The position numbers and the translations under genes were made by a program. From an uncultured bacterium (GTDB taxonomy: Bacteria; Cyanobacteriota; Vampirovibrionia; Gastranaerophilales; Gastranaerophilaceae), in NCBI GenBank assembly GCA_903868125.1, contig CAIPUE010000023.1, forward strand, positions 105,877 to 169,876: 64,000 nt of DNA. Direction: 5' to 3'. The notes beneath the pieces were generated by a model. The model had not been told where the DNA came from, searched no databases, and was given only the letters and a program-made list of their open reading frames with translations. Of the stretch, positions 24,815-33,667 are shown one piece after another. Numbering within the stretch: the first letter of the stretch is position 1; each line of letters starts with the position of its first letter.

Positions 24815-24940
24815 GTAAAAAGCTGAAAGCAAAAGGCAAAAAGTGATTTGATAACTTTTTATGTTTTGCTTTTTACTTTTAGTTCAGTATTAGCCCCTAT
24901 AAACCCTTAAGGCTTGCTTCCTTAAGAAGGTTTGGGTAAA
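24815..24940 (+). repeat. Two hairpins before rplR
   Basis: 24815-24882 is a heptad-type hairpin: GTAAAAAGCTGAAAGCAAAA on the left and TTTTGCTTTTTACTTTT on the right. It is followed at about 24901-24935 by AAACCCTTAAGG, loop CTTGCTT, CCTTAAGAAGGTTT, a compact stem-loop close to the rplR ribosome site. Confidence 0.6.
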
Positions 24941-24955
24941 ACAAAGGAGAAAAAA

Positions 24956-25324
24956 ATGATTAAATCAGCAAACAGAAAAACAAAAGTACAAAAAAGACAC
25001 CAATCAATTAGAGTTAAGCTTTCAGGGACTGCCGAAGCTCCAAGATTGGCAGTTTATAGAAGCACAAAACATATTTATGCACAATTAATTGATGATGTAA
25101 AAGGTGTTACGATTGTTTCGGCTTCAAGTGTGGATAAAGATTTGAAAGCAAAATTACAACACGGCGGAAACATTGAATCAGCAAAAGCTGTTGGCGAAGC
25201 TGTTGCCAAAAAAGCATTGAAAAAAGGCGTCAAAAATATTGTTTTTGATAGAGGCGGATTTTTGTATCACGGAAGAATTGCAGCGTTAGCTGATGCAGCC
25301 AGAGAAGCTGGATTAACATTCTAA
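24956..25324 (+). CDS. rplR: 50S ribosomal protein L18
   Basis: L18 binds 5S rRNA. The protein has 122 aa from ATG 24956 (AAAGGAGAAAAAA upstream): [39 protein letters not shown], and [25 protein letters not shown]. It is the last ribosomal gene here; the expected rpsE, rpmD, rplO and secY do not follow. No terminator hairpin with a T-run is visible before the next promoter. Confidence 0.97.
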   Translation: MIKSANRKTKVQKRHQSIRVKLSGTAEAPRLAVYRSTKHIYAQLIDDVKGVTIVSASSVDKDLKAKLQHGGNIESAKAVGEAVAKKALKKGVKNIVFDRGGFLYHGRIAALADAAREAGLTF

Positions 25325-25360
25325 AATATTCTCCTTATTCCATTTTTTAACACGTTAGAC

Positions 25361-25366
25361 TATAAT
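25361..25366 (+). promoter_or_regulatory. -10 box placed for a leaderless xer transcript
   Basis: TATAAT ends 7 nt before the ATG at 25374, so the first transcribed base should be at or next to the start codon. There is no ribosome-binding sequence between. Confidence 0.5.
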
Positions 25367-25373
25367 TTAGTTT

Positions 25374-26240
25374 ATGAGCATGCAGATTTTATCACAGTAT
25401 TTGGAGTATTTGGAAGTCGAAAAAGGACTTTCTATTAATACTCTTGATGCTTATAGGCGTGATTTGATTTCGTTTTTGGAGTTTTGTTTTATTCTTGGTG
25501 TGCAGGAGCCGATTCAAATTCAAAGAACACATCTTAATTCTTATATAATAGATTTGAGAGAAAAAAAATATTCTGCTACAAGTGTTATGCGAAAAATAGC
25601 TTCTTTAAGGGGATTTTTTAAGTGGCTTTGTGCCGCTGAAATTTGCTTGCAAAATCCTACGTTAACTCTTGAACAGCCGAGAATCCCACGTAAATTGCCA
25701 AAAGTTATGACTGTTCTAGAGATTGAAAATATTTTGAGGGAAAATTTGAGCAAAACGGAACGGCTTGTTGTAGAATTGCTCTATGGTTGCGGGCTTCGGG
25801 TGTCTGAACTGGTGGGATTGAAAACAAATAGTATTGATTTAAGTGCAAATTATTTGAAGTGTAGCGGAAAAGGTTCAAAAGAAAGACTCGTGCCCTTTGG
25901 GAACATGGCAAAAACGGCATTGCTCGACTATTTTATTCAGAGAGATTTCTTGATAAAAAAATATAATGTTGATACAAAAAACCTTCTGATTTCAGACGGA
26001 GGGAAGTTTTTGACTCGTCAGGATGTGTATAATTTTATTCATGAACAGGGGAAAGTCATCCATAAAAACATTTCGCCGCATACTCTAAGACACAGTTTTG
26101 CTACACATTTGCTTGAGAATGGGGCTGATTTGAGGATTGTTCAGGAACTTTTGGGACATGCTGATGTTTCAACGACCCAGCTTTATACTCACATAAGTAA
26201 AAAACGTTTAAAAGAAGTTTATTTTTCGATTAATAAATAG
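25374..26240 (+). CDS. xerD: Tyrosine recombinase XerC/XerD
   Basis: Resolves chromosome dimers at dif by strand exchange. The protein has 288 aa with the N-terminal SAM-like domain (1-90) and the catalytic domain with R142 (GCGLRVSEL), K166 (GKGSKER), H236 and R239 (SPHTLRHSFATHLLENGADL), H262 (LLGHADVSTTQ) and nucleophile Y271 (LYTHIS), all present. XerC versus XerD cannot be decided without comparison; xerD is a tentative symbol. It directly follows the ribosomal cluster, has its own promoter, and is not linked to integrase-type cargo. Confidence 0.9.
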   Translation: MSMQILSQYLEYLEVEKGLSINTLDAYRRDLISFLEFCFILGVQEPIQIQRTHLNSYIIDLREKKYSATSVMRKIASLRGFFKWLCAAEICLQNPTLTLEQPRIPRKLPKVMTVLEIENILRENLSKTERLVVELLYGCGLRVSELVGLKTNSIDLSANYLKCSGKGSKERLVPFGNMAKTALLDYFIQRDFLIKKYNVDTKNLLISDGGKFLTRQDVYNFIHEQGKVIHKNISPHTLRHSFATHLLENGADLRIVQELLGHADVSTTQLYTHISKKRLKEVYFSINK

Positions 26241-26273
26241 GCTTATCAACCATTTTTGTATTAAAATAATTCT

Positions 26274-26996
26274 ATGCTAAATATTTTTATAACAGGTTCT
26301 GATATCAATGTCGGAAAAACATTTATAACCGCGGGGATTGCTGCGACCATGCAAAGTTTGGGGTATGCAACCTGCGTTTATAAACCGATTCAGACGGGTG
26401 CGATTGAAAAAAACGGATTTGCTCAATCGCCGGATTTAGCTTTTGTAAAAAATATTGACCCTTATATTAAAACATATTCAAGTTATTTGTTAAAAATGCC
26501 TATGATGCCTGTTGTAGCTGCCGAAGCTGAAAATATCATCATTGATAAAAATAGCATTAAAAAAGATTATGAGGCGATTATAAAAAGGCACGATTGCACA
26601 ATTGTAGAAAGTACAGGCGGAATTATGACTCCGATTGCACCCAATCTTTTGGTTTCAGATATCATAAAAATTTTAGAGTTACCCGTCTTAATTATTATCA
26701 AACCTGATTCAGGAACGGTAAATCAAACCCTTTTGACAATTAATCACTCAATATCAAAAGGAATAAAAGTTCGCGGGGTTATTATAAATAATTTCCCTGA
26801 AAGTACTGTTGATGTTGACATGAAAACTATTCCAAGATTGATTGAGGAATATTCTGACGCAAAGATTTTGGGGGTAGTTAAACATTTTCATAATGTGAAA
26901 CAAATCAACCCAAGCGATTTAATTACAAACATCTTGAACGGAATCGATATAGAAAGCGTATTCGATGTCAAAATTGCGAAACTTGATGTTCAATAA
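26274..26996 (+). CDS. bioD: Dethiobiotin synthetase
   Basis: Makes dethiobiotin from DAPA, CO2 and ATP. The protein has 240 aa. The P-loop GSDINVGKTF lies at 8-17 (GxxxxxGKT/S type), KPIQTGA binds substrate, and VESTGGIMTPI is the expected second block. TAAAAT at 26262-26267 ends 6 bp before the ATG and no Shine-Dalgarno sequence is present, again fitting a leaderless message. No other bio genes are near. Confidence 0.92.
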   Translation: MLNIFITGSDINVGKTFITAGIAATMQSLGYATCVYKPIQTGAIEKNGFAQSPDLAFVKNIDPYIKTYSSYLLKMPMMPVVAAEAENIIIDKNSIKKDYEAIIKRHDCTIVESTGGIMTPIAPNLLVSDIIKILELPVLIIIKPDSGTVNQTLLTINHSISKGIKVRGVIINNFPESTVDVDMKTIPRLIEEYSDAKILGVVKHFHNVKQINPSDLITNILNGIDIESVFDVKIAKLDVQ

Positions 26997-27007
26997 ATAT
27001 TAAAACT

Positions 27008-27196
27008 TTATGCAATATTGAAGAATGAAGGTTTGGTATTTATCTCATTGAGCTTATCAAGCCCATGCATATTAGCTAAGTTCGGATTAACCGGAGTTGG
27101 TCCGGATTTTACTTTAGAGGAAATCAAACGACCGTATGCAGCGCTAACTGTATTTTTCATCCCACTATTAAGTCCACCAATAGGATTCGTCATCAT
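27008..27196 (-). CDS. Small hypothetical protein
   Basis: The protein has 62 aa, starting at tandem ATGs (27196/27193). On the minus strand the promoter TGTTATAAT (extended -10) and the ribosome site CGGAGAAA lie in correct order before the start, which argues for a real gene. The sequence is Gly/Asn/Pro rich (NPIGGLNSGMKNTVSAAYGR and PTPVNPNLANMHGLDKLNEI) with no membrane segment or cysteine. No family recognised. Confidence 0.55.
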   Translation of the reverse strand: MMTNPIGGLNSGMKNTVSAAYGRLISSKVKSGPTPVNPNLANMHGLDKLNEINTKPSFFNIA

Positions 27197-27344
27197 GATT
27201 ATATTTCTCCGATACCATCTACGCATATATTATAACATAAATTGATGAAAAATTCAAGTCCTCGGCTTTTTGTTTGATAATTCCTATTTTACCTTTTTTA
27301 TAGTACAATAATTCAAATAAGGGGACTGAGAAGAAGGGTTGAAT

Positions 27345-29180
27345 ATGCAAATAGTTGAAGTAAAAAATAATTTGGTCAAAGTAAGCTATGATACATCGGC
27401 TGAGAGCCTTATTTTATCAGGATTTATAATTATCAAGGATGAACTTTTGTCTTTTATAGGGCAAATTGTTCATCTTGAAGCTAATTCTAATGGAAACTTT
27501 GCTGTTGCAAAACTTCTTTTCACATTTAATGATAATGGGGTTATAACAAATTATAACGGTGCAATTCCCGATTTCAAAAGCCTTTTGGATATTGTGCAGC
27601 CGGAGGAACTTTTGGGACTTTTACCCGCACAATTCCCTATTGTTATTGGTGAACTGGCTCAGCAAAAAACTTTATTAAAACTTGATAGAAGTTTGTTTGA
27701 AGACAAATTGCTTGTATGTTCTGAAAAAGAAGAAGATAATTATACTTTAATTAAAAACTGTGTTAGGCAATTGGTTTATAGCGGGAAAAAAGTTTTGGTG
27801 ATTGATTCAAGTTTAGGTAGGAACGATTCCATGTATGCCGAAAATATTGAGGGGCATATTATTGCAGGAAAAAACTTTAAACTTCCTTTAAATTACGAGA
27901 CAATTAATTTTATATATGAAAAAGGACTTGACGATGCTACGGCGGAAAGTAAAGCTCTTATTCAGGAAATCTTTTTGGAAGTGCAAAATTACGTGAATAC
28001 TTTACCTGAAAAATTTATTCCGTTTGAAACTTTCAAAGATGTGGTTGATTCTCAGTACGAGGAATTGGGACTTGTAGAGCTTGTTTTACTCAAAAATAAA
28101 CTTTTAAAATATTACGAAGCCGGAATTTTTGCTCAGGAACAAAAAGAATTTGATTCGCTCAAAAATTCTTTGGAACAAAAATCTGCAACAATTTTAGATT
28201 TATCAGGGATTGACGAAAAAATTCAAAGAGAAATGATTGCCCATGCTTATTCTGTGATAAGCCAACTTGGTAAGGATGTGTATGTTATTTGTAACGTCGG
28301 AGATACGAATTCGGATAAAAAGTTGTTAAAGCAGATTTTTACCGCAAAAAATGTTTATTCTACGATTATTTGTGCTTATTCGTACAAATATTTGAAAGAA
28401 TTAAAGCAACTTTCAAAGAATTTAATTCTTTTCGCCCCGATTCAACAGCAGAACGATTTTGCCGGATATAATACTTTTTTAAGTAAGTTAAATCCTCAAG
28501 AATTTATAATTTATGGTCAAGCAACTCACAACCTTCCTTTGATTGTGAAATTAGAGGAGATTGCAGATTCACGTTTTAAAAATTTAACACAAGAACAAGT
28601 CCGGACGGAGGAGCAAAATTCTAAAGAGGATTTGCTGGATGAACAAATAAAACGTGATGTGGACGAAATTTATACCGTGCCAAAAGTTGAGAAAAATTCG
28701 GAAGAAGAATTTGCGGCTGAAATTGTTGAAGATGATTTGACTGAAGACGATTTGGATTTTATTGAAGATTTGCATATTAACGAAGATGGCTTTGTAGATG
28801 AAGTATTTGACGAGGAGAAGAAGTCAATTAGCAAAGAAGTCTTAAGCGAGCCTGAGGAAAAAGAAACTGATGAAGCTGATATGTTTTCAAATGTTTTGTC
28901 TCAGCAAGCAAAAGAGCGTGAAATTGAGTTACCTGCGGTTGATATTCTACCTGTAAAAATGGCTTCTGCTCCTATTGTTCCGATTTATTCGGCAGAAATT
29001 GAACCCAAAACGCAATCGGATGCACTTGAGCAGGGTGATAGTGTTACTCATTCTAAATACGGAAAAGGAACGGTTGAAAAATTAATCACTTATGGTTCAA
29101 AAACACTATGTTCAATAAATTTTGATAATGTCGGAAGACGTCTTTTAGACCCTACTTTGGCGGAAATAAAGAAGATTTAG
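27345..29180 (+). CDS. HerA/DUF87-like protein with lost P-loop and a PcrA-type C-terminal domain
   Basis: The protein has 611 aa. The N-terminal beta-rich region (1-110) resembles the HAS-barrel of HerA-type ATPases. Then comes an ATPase-like domain: LVCSEKEEDNYTLIKN sits where Walker A (G-x4-GKS/T) is expected, followed by KKVLVIDSSLGRND, SATILDLSGIDEKIQREMIA and the late LFAPIQQQNDF. A Glu/Asp-rich linker (about 425-510) leads to residues 562-611 (QGDSVTHSKYGKGTVEKLI and FDNVGRRLLDPTLAEIKKI), which match the Tudor-like C-terminal domain of UvrD/PcrA helicases. The HerA assignment is an inference from motif order. AAGAAGGG precedes ATG 27345; TTG 27339 is an alternative. Confidence 0.65.
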   Translation: MQIVEVKNNLVKVSYDTSAESLILSGFIIIKDELLSFIGQIVHLEANSNGNFAVAKLLFTFNDNGVITNYNGAIPDFKSLLDIVQPEELLGLLPAQFPIVIGELAQQKTLLKLDRSLFEDKLLVCSEKEEDNYTLIKNCVRQLVYSGKKVLVIDSSLGRNDSMYAENIEGHIIAGKNFKLPLNYETINFIYEKGLDDATAESKALIQEIFLEVQNYVNTLPEKFIPFETFKDVVDSQYEELGLVELVLLKNKLLKYYEAGIFAQEQKEFDSLKNSLEQKSATILDLSGIDEKIQREMIAHAYSVISQLGKDVYVICNVGDTNSDKKLLKQIFTAKNVYSTIICAYSYKYLKELKQLSKNLILFAPIQQQNDFAGYNTFLSKLNPQEFIIYGQATHNLPLIVKLEEIADSRFKNLTQEQVRTEEQNSKEDLLDEQIKRDVDEIYTVPKVEKNSEEEFAAEIVEDDLTEDDLDFIEDLHINEDGFVDEVFDEEKKSISKEVLSEPEEKETDEADMFSNVLSQQAKEREIELPAVDILPVKMASAPIVPIYSAEIEPKTQSDALEQGDSVTHSKYGKGTVEKLITYGSKTLCSINFDNVGRRLLDPTLAEIKKI

Positions 29181-29187
29181 AGGCAAT

Positions 29188-30627
29188 TTGTTGAAAATTT
29201 TAAAAAAATATTGGTATAGTTTTTTACTGTTGCTGATTATTTTATTTGGAGTTTTATTAAGGTTGAAAGGATTGCTGATTAATCCTTCAATGTGGCACGA
29301 CGAATGTGCGCTTGGATGGAATGTCAGGTTCAAAAATTATTCTGATTTTTTTGGGATACTTCGTTTCATGCAAATGGCTCCGCCGTTTTTTATGGTTTTA
29401 ACAAAATTGATTACAAAAATATTCGGATTTTATGATATTTCTTTGCGGATATTACCGTTTTTGGCTGGAATAGGTTCGATTATAGCTTTTTATTTGCTTT
29501 CCTCAAGCAACCTAAAGTCTAAATTTGCCGTTCTTTGCGCGGTTTTCTTCTTTGCGATTAATCAGCAGTTAATCAATTATTCTTTTGAATTCAAGCCTTA
29601 TAATATTGATGTTTTGGTTACAATAATTTGCCTGCTGTTTTTCATCAATTTGAAGATTGAAAAATTAAGCGCGAACAAAGCCGTTTTCTACGGCTTATTG
29701 CTTGCAATAGTTCCGTGGTTTTCTTTTGTTTCTGTTTTTACAATCGCGGGTGGGTTTTTGAATTTATTTCTTAAGAATATCAAATTTGCTTGGAGAAAGA
29801 AACTGATTTTAACACTTCCGATAATGATTAGCGGGCTGAGTTATTTAAAAATATATTTGATGAATAATTACACGGGAACGCACATGGTAAATTATTGGCA
29901 AAATAGTTTTGTTAACGCTAATCCGTTCTTTTTTCTACATCTTTTGGTTGAAAATATAAAATATTTTTTTTCCCCGAGTCAATATGCATTATTTGTGCTG
30001 ATTTTGCTTACTTGGGGGGCGGTGATTTTTTACAGAGAAAAAGCCTCGTTTATTAATATATCCGGTATAGGTTTTATTTTGCTAATTATCGCGTCTTTTT
30101 TGCATTTTTACCCTTTTGCAAGCCGCTTGGTATTGTTTCTGGTTCCGATATTCTTACTGTTAATATTAAAACCTCTTGATTTAATAACTTTTGATAAAAA
30201 ATTCAAATCATTCATTATTATTGCGCTTACGTTTTTTACACTGTGCCCGCAAATGATTCAAACAAAAGATTTTATTTTGACAAAAAGTATTTCAAAAGGC
30301 GAATATCCTCGAGAAATGATGGAAATATTGGTTAAGGGTCTTAAAGATGGAGACATTATTTTCGTGGAGGATTCTGCTAATACTGAGTTTGCTTATTATT
30401 CTTCGTTTTATAATATTAAAAATCAGGTAATTCAAGAACCACAGCACAGTAATCGAACTGCTGTGCTTAATTCTCTTAAAAAAGGACGGAATTATTGGTT
30501 TTACCTTACTTTTGGAAATTCAAAACCGATTTTGGATTGGGTTGATAAAAATGCAAAGATAATTCAAATGTTTCATCCTGAGCAATCAAATGATTATCTT
30601 ATTTATATTTCATCCTCAAAAGATTAA
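29188..30627 (+). CDS. Membrane glycosyltransferase, GT39/ArnT-like
   Basis: The protein has 479 aa with about eleven to twelve membrane segments. The first periplasmic loop carries WHDE (36-39), the acidic motif of PMT/ArnT-type C family glycosyltransferases that use a polyprenyl-phosphate sugar. A soluble C-terminal domain follows (about 370-479). Acceptor and sugar are unknown. The start is TTG (29188 or 29191; AGAGG upstream fits 29191 better). It follows the HerA-like gene by 7 bp. Its last codons lie in the first copy of a 25-bp direct repeat. Confidence 0.8.
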   Translation: MLKILKKYWYSFLLLLIILFGVLLRLKGLLINPSMWHDECALGWNVRFKNYSDFFGILRFMQMAPPFFMVLTKLITKIFGFYDISLRILPFLAGIGSIIAFYLLSSSNLKSKFAVLCAVFFFAINQQLINYSFEFKPYNIDVLVTIICLLFFINLKIEKLSANKAVFYGLLLAIVPWFSFVSVFTIAGGFLNLFLKNIKFAWRKKLILTLPIMISGLSYLKIYLMNNYTGTHMVNYWQNSFVNANPFFFLHLLVENIKYFFSPSQYALFVLILLTWGAVIFYREKASFINISGIGFILLIIASFLHFYPFASRLVLFLVPIFLLLILKPLDLITFDKKFKSFIIIALTFFTLCPQMIQTKDFILTKSISKGEYPREMMEILVKGLKDGDIIFVEDSANTEFAYYSSFYNIKNQVIQEPQHSNRTAVLNSLKKGRNYWFYLTFGNSKPILDWVDKNAKIIQMFHPEQSNDYLIYISSSKD

Positions 30628-30801
30628 TTTTTTGTTTATTTCCCCAAAAAGCTTAAAAGCGGTAGGGTGCGGATTTAACCGCACCGTCAATAAGCCTGAA
30701 AAAAAGTAAAAAGGAAAAAGCAAGCGAGAACTGCAAAACTATTAAACTTTTCGACTTTTTAACTTTTCAACCAAAACAAAAGATTAATTTTTTGTTTATT
30801 T
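30617..30801 (+). repeat. Composite repeat flanked by 25-bp direct repeats
   Basis: A 25-bp sequence beginning CAAAAGATTAATTTTTTG occurs perfectly at 30617-30641 and 30777-30801. The 135 bp between contain a GTAG-headed palindrome (30662-30685: GTAGGGTGCGGA, loop TT, AACCGCACC), a purine-rich GTAAAAAGGAAAAAG stretch with AGCGAGAACTGCAAAAC, and AACTTTTC-type octamers. The arrangement looks like an insertion that duplicated its target. Confidence 0.8.
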
Positions 30802-30874
30802 TTTCTTAGATTTAAAAAATTAATGTTAAATTAGAATAGAGGTTTAGAAGATTAATTAAAAGGAGCTTACAGAA

Positions 30875-32728
30875 ATGGCAAAAACAATTGGTATTGACTT
30901 AGGAACTACAAACTCTGTAGTCGCAGTCATGGAAGGTGGGAAGCCCACAGTTATCGCAAATGCAGAAGGTTCAAGAACAACACCTTCTATCGTTGGGTTT
31001 TCAAAAACAGGAGAAAGATTGGTCGGACAGCTTGCAAAACGTCAGGCGATACTTAACGCAGACAAAACCATAGCGTCTATAAAAAGATACATGGGCGAAG
31101 ATCATAAAACAAAAATCGATGATAAAACTTATACTCCGCAAGAAATTTCTGCAATGATTTTAAGAAAATTGGCGGATGATGCGAGTTCTTATTTGGGCGA
31201 AAAAGTAACTTCGGCTGTAATAACGGTACCTGCTTACTTCAACGATGCTCAAAGACAGGCTACAAAAGACGCGGGTAAAATCGCTGGACTTGATGTTCTT
31301 CGTATAGTCAACGAGCCGACAGCTGCGGCTTTGGCTTATGGTCTTGAAAAACAAAAACCAGAAAAAGTTTTGGTGTTTGACCTTGGTGGAGGTACTTTTG
31401 ACGTTTCAATCCTTGAAATCGGCGATGGTGTTCACGAAGTTCTTTCAACATCAGGTGATACTCACCTCGGTGGGGATGATTTTGATGAAAAAGTCATGAA
31501 CTGGCTTTGTGACGAGTTCAAAAAATCCGAAGGAATTGATTTAAGAAACGACAAACAGGCTATGCAACGTATTAAAGAAGCGGCTGAAAAAGCAAAATGC
31601 GAACTTTCAACCGTCATTGAAACAAATGTTAATTTACCGTTCATAACTGCTGATGCAAATGGACCTAAACACTTGGATATTTCTTTAACAAGAGCTAAAT
31701 TTGAAGATTTATGTCACGATTTGTTGGATAGATGTAAAAAACCGGTTGAACAGGCGATTAAAGATGCAAATCTTTCTAAAGGCGAAATTGATGAAGTCGT
31801 TTTGGTTGGTGGTTCGACTCGTATCCCTTCGGTACAGGCACTAGTTAAAGATTACACAGGCAAAGACCCTAACCAATCGGTTAATCCTGATGAAGTTGTT
31901 GCTGTTGGTGCTGCAATTCAGGCTGGGGTTTTGGCAGGCGAAGTTAAAGATATAGTGCTTTTGGATGTAACTCCTTTGACTTTGGGTATTGAAACACTTG
32001 GTGGCGTTTTGACTGCGCTTGTTCCAAGAAATACTACAATTCCTGTTTCTAAATCGCAAGTGTTCTCAACGGCTGAAAACAATCAAACAGCTGTAGACAT
32101 AAGCGTTTTGCAAGGTGAAAGACCGATGGCAAAGGATAACAAATCACTTGGTATGTTTAGACTTGATGGGATTCCTCCTGCGATGAGAGGTTTGCCTCAA
32201 ATTGAAGTTACTTTTGACATCGACGCAAACGGTATTGTAAACGTTTCGGCTAAAGATAAAGCGACAAATAAGGAACAAAAAATTACCATTACAAATTCAA
32301 GTAATCTTTCTGATACTGATATTGAAAAAATGGTTAAAGAAGCGGAAGCACACTCCTCTGAAGATAAAGCGAAAAAAGAAGAAGCGGAAACTAGAAACAA
32401 CGCTTCAAGCTTAATCGGTTCGGCAGAGAGAATTGTCAAAGATTTTGAAGGTAAAATCGATGAAGCTGAACAATCAAAACTTGATGAACAAAAAGCAACG
32501 CTACAAAAAGCGCTTGATGAAAATAAGTCGGTTGAAGAAATCAAAAAACTTTCTGAAGAATTACAACAAACAATGTTTGGTATTTCTCAAAAGGCTTACG
32601 AACAGGTTCAAAAAGAGGGTGAAACAGCAAGTTCCGGGGCTGAAAGCACAGCTTCTGAAAGTGCTGAAAGTTCAACATCTTCATCAGATGACGACGTAAT
32701 TGATGCTGAATATACAAAAGAAAGTTAA
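30875..32728 (+). CDS. dnaK: Chaperone protein DnaK (Hsp70)
   Basis: ATP-driven chaperone. The protein has 617 aa. [17 protein letters not shown] opens the ATPase domain, with [30 protein letters not shown] and [13 protein letters not shown]; the substrate domain contains [15 protein letters not shown]; the Ser/Glu-rich tail ends [12 protein letters not shown], close to the EEVD-like bacterial tail. No grpE or dnaJ is adjacent and no CIRCE element is visible upstream. A weak -10 (TAGAAT, 30832-30837) and AAAAGGAGC serve it. A strong terminator follows. Confidence 0.98.
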   Translation: MAKTIGIDLGTTNSVVAVMEGGKPTVIANAEGSRTTPSIVGFSKTGERLVGQLAKRQAILNADKTIASIKRYMGEDHKTKIDDKTYTPQEISAMILRKLADDASSYLGEKVTSAVITVPAYFNDAQRQATKDAGKIAGLDVLRIVNEPTAAALAYGLEKQKPEKVLVFDLGGGTFDVSILEIGDGVHEVLSTSGDTHLGGDDFDEKVMNWLCDEFKKSEGIDLRNDKQAMQRIKEAAEKAKCELSTVIETNVNLPFITADANGPKHLDISLTRAKFEDLCHDLLDRCKKPVEQAIKDANLSKGEIDEVVLVGGSTRIPSVQALVKDYTGKDPNQSVNPDEVVAVGAAIQAGVLAGEVKDIVLLDVTPLTLGIETLGGVLTALVPRNTTIPVSKSQVFSTAENNQTAVDISVLQGERPMAKDNKSLGMFRLDGIPPAMRGLPQIEVTFDIDANGIVNVSAKDKATNKEQKITITNSSNLSDTDIEKMVKEAEAHSSEDKAKKEEAETRNNASSLIGSAERIVKDFEGKIDEAEQSKLDEQKATLQKALDENKSVEEIKKLSEELQQTMFGISQKAYEQVQKEGETASSGAESTASESAESSTSSSDDDVIDAEYTKES

Positions 32729-32754
32729 ATAAAACTTATTTTGTATTTAGTTTT

Positions 32755-32785
32755 ACAAAAGCGGGCAAATTTTGCCCGCTTTTGT
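32755..32785. terminator. Bidirectional rho-independent terminator
   Basis: ACAAAAGCGGGCAAA and TTTTGCCCGCTTTTGT form a near-perfect stem with GCGGGC/GCCCGC core, flanked by A- and T-rich sequence on both sides. It ends dnaK and the convergent DUF2023 gene. Confidence 0.85.
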
Positions 32786-32793
32786 AATATAAT

Positions 32794-33117
32794 TCATGCA
32801 CAGATTTTTTTTCGTGTAAGAAACCTTTTATATTGTTGGGCTTTGCCATACCCCAACATCATACCCAGAATAAAATCCTCTTCCACAGATAATTTATTCA
32901 ACTCCTCACAAGAAAATTGTTTCATAATTTCAAGACACTCTTGCATTCCAAAAAAAATGTTAATCTTGCCACCTTCGATATCACAAATCATGTATTTTAT
33001 GTCTTGATTATCTAGGGCATTTTTGATTTTCTCTTCAAATTCATTCGGGCATGTAAATAAACATAAATCCCTCAAACCTTTTTGATATTCATATATCAAA
33101 TGATAAAATACCTGCAT
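32794..33117 (-). CDS. DUF2023 family protein
   Basis: The protein has 107 aa. The pattern QVFYHLIYEYQKGLRDLCLF, NIFFG, and EEDFILGMMLGYGKAQQYKR matches my memory of DUF2023, a small protein family of unknown function found in scattered anaerobes. ATG 33117 was chosen because the family starts just before the HHIYEY-type block and GGAGG stands 10 bp upstream; a TTG at 33126 is possible. It is monocistronic, convergent with dnaK. Confidence 0.75.
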   Translation of the reverse strand: MQVFYHLIYEYQKGLRDLCLFTCPNEFEEKIKNALDNQDIKYMICDIEGGKINIFFGMQECLEIMKQFSCEELNKLSVEEDFILGMMLGYGKAQQYKRFLTRKKICA

Positions 33118-33279
33118 AATCCTCAATCCTCCATATATTCTTATTATTTAGACGTATTTTGTTTCAATAAGTTTCTTTTGATATTTATTTTTGTAACGGT
33201 TGTCAAAATAACTGTTCAATTTATTTTTTGAGGGGCGTTTAATTGAATAAGAAGTCATACAAAATAAAAAGGCGAAATC

Positions 33280-33633
33280 ATGCAAATTCAAAAATCGCAA
33301 CCAATATCATTTCAGTCTCCATGGACAAATGAAGAGGCTCTATTCTACGCCAGAGAGAGACGTAGCATGTTAAACCCTGAAAGATTTTTGTCTTTCTTGG
33401 AACACTTCGCCAAGCCTACTATAGAAAAAATAGCTGCTCCAAAGGTCGATTCACCTTTCGTTCAAGCTACTACTGCGATAGCGCAAGGAAAGAAAAAGCT
33501 CTCTTTTGTTAGTATTCAACTTCCTAAAAGAAGATTAGTACCTTTCTCCCCAAAACCACTTTTTGAACGAATTGCCGTACTATTTAGAAAAAGACAGTTT
33601 CCGGAATTTTATACTAAATACTTTCAAGATTAA
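33280..33633 (+). CDS. Hypothetical protein with N-terminal ISFQ tag
   Basis: The protein has 117 aa and is basic, with no membrane segment. It begins MQIQKSQPISFQSPW, one of four proteins in this window with an [S/C]F[K/Q/T] block within the first 30 residues. The body has RRSMLNPERFLSFLEHFAKP and a basic RRLVPFSPKPLFERIAVLFR. AAAAAGGCG lies upstream of the ATG. No known family. Confidence 0.6.
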   Translation: MQIQKSQPISFQSPWTNEEALFYARERRSMLNPERFLSFLEHFAKPTIEKIAAPKVDSPFVQATTAIAQGKKKLSFVSIQLPKRRLVPFSPKPLFERIAVLFRKRQFPEFYTKYFQD

Positions 33634-33667
33634 ATTTGATTGATGTAACAAATGGTGCAGAGCCAAT

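Noticed and set aside
25374..26240. Xer gene as an integrase of a mobile element
   Set aside because: Length, complete XerC/D-type motifs and absence of nearby attachment repeats or cargo fit a housekeeping dif recombinase.
30802..30874. Possible CIRCE/HrcA site before dnaK
   Set aside because: No TTAGCACTC-N9-GAGTGCTAA or close variant is present; only A/T-rich DNA and a weak -10.
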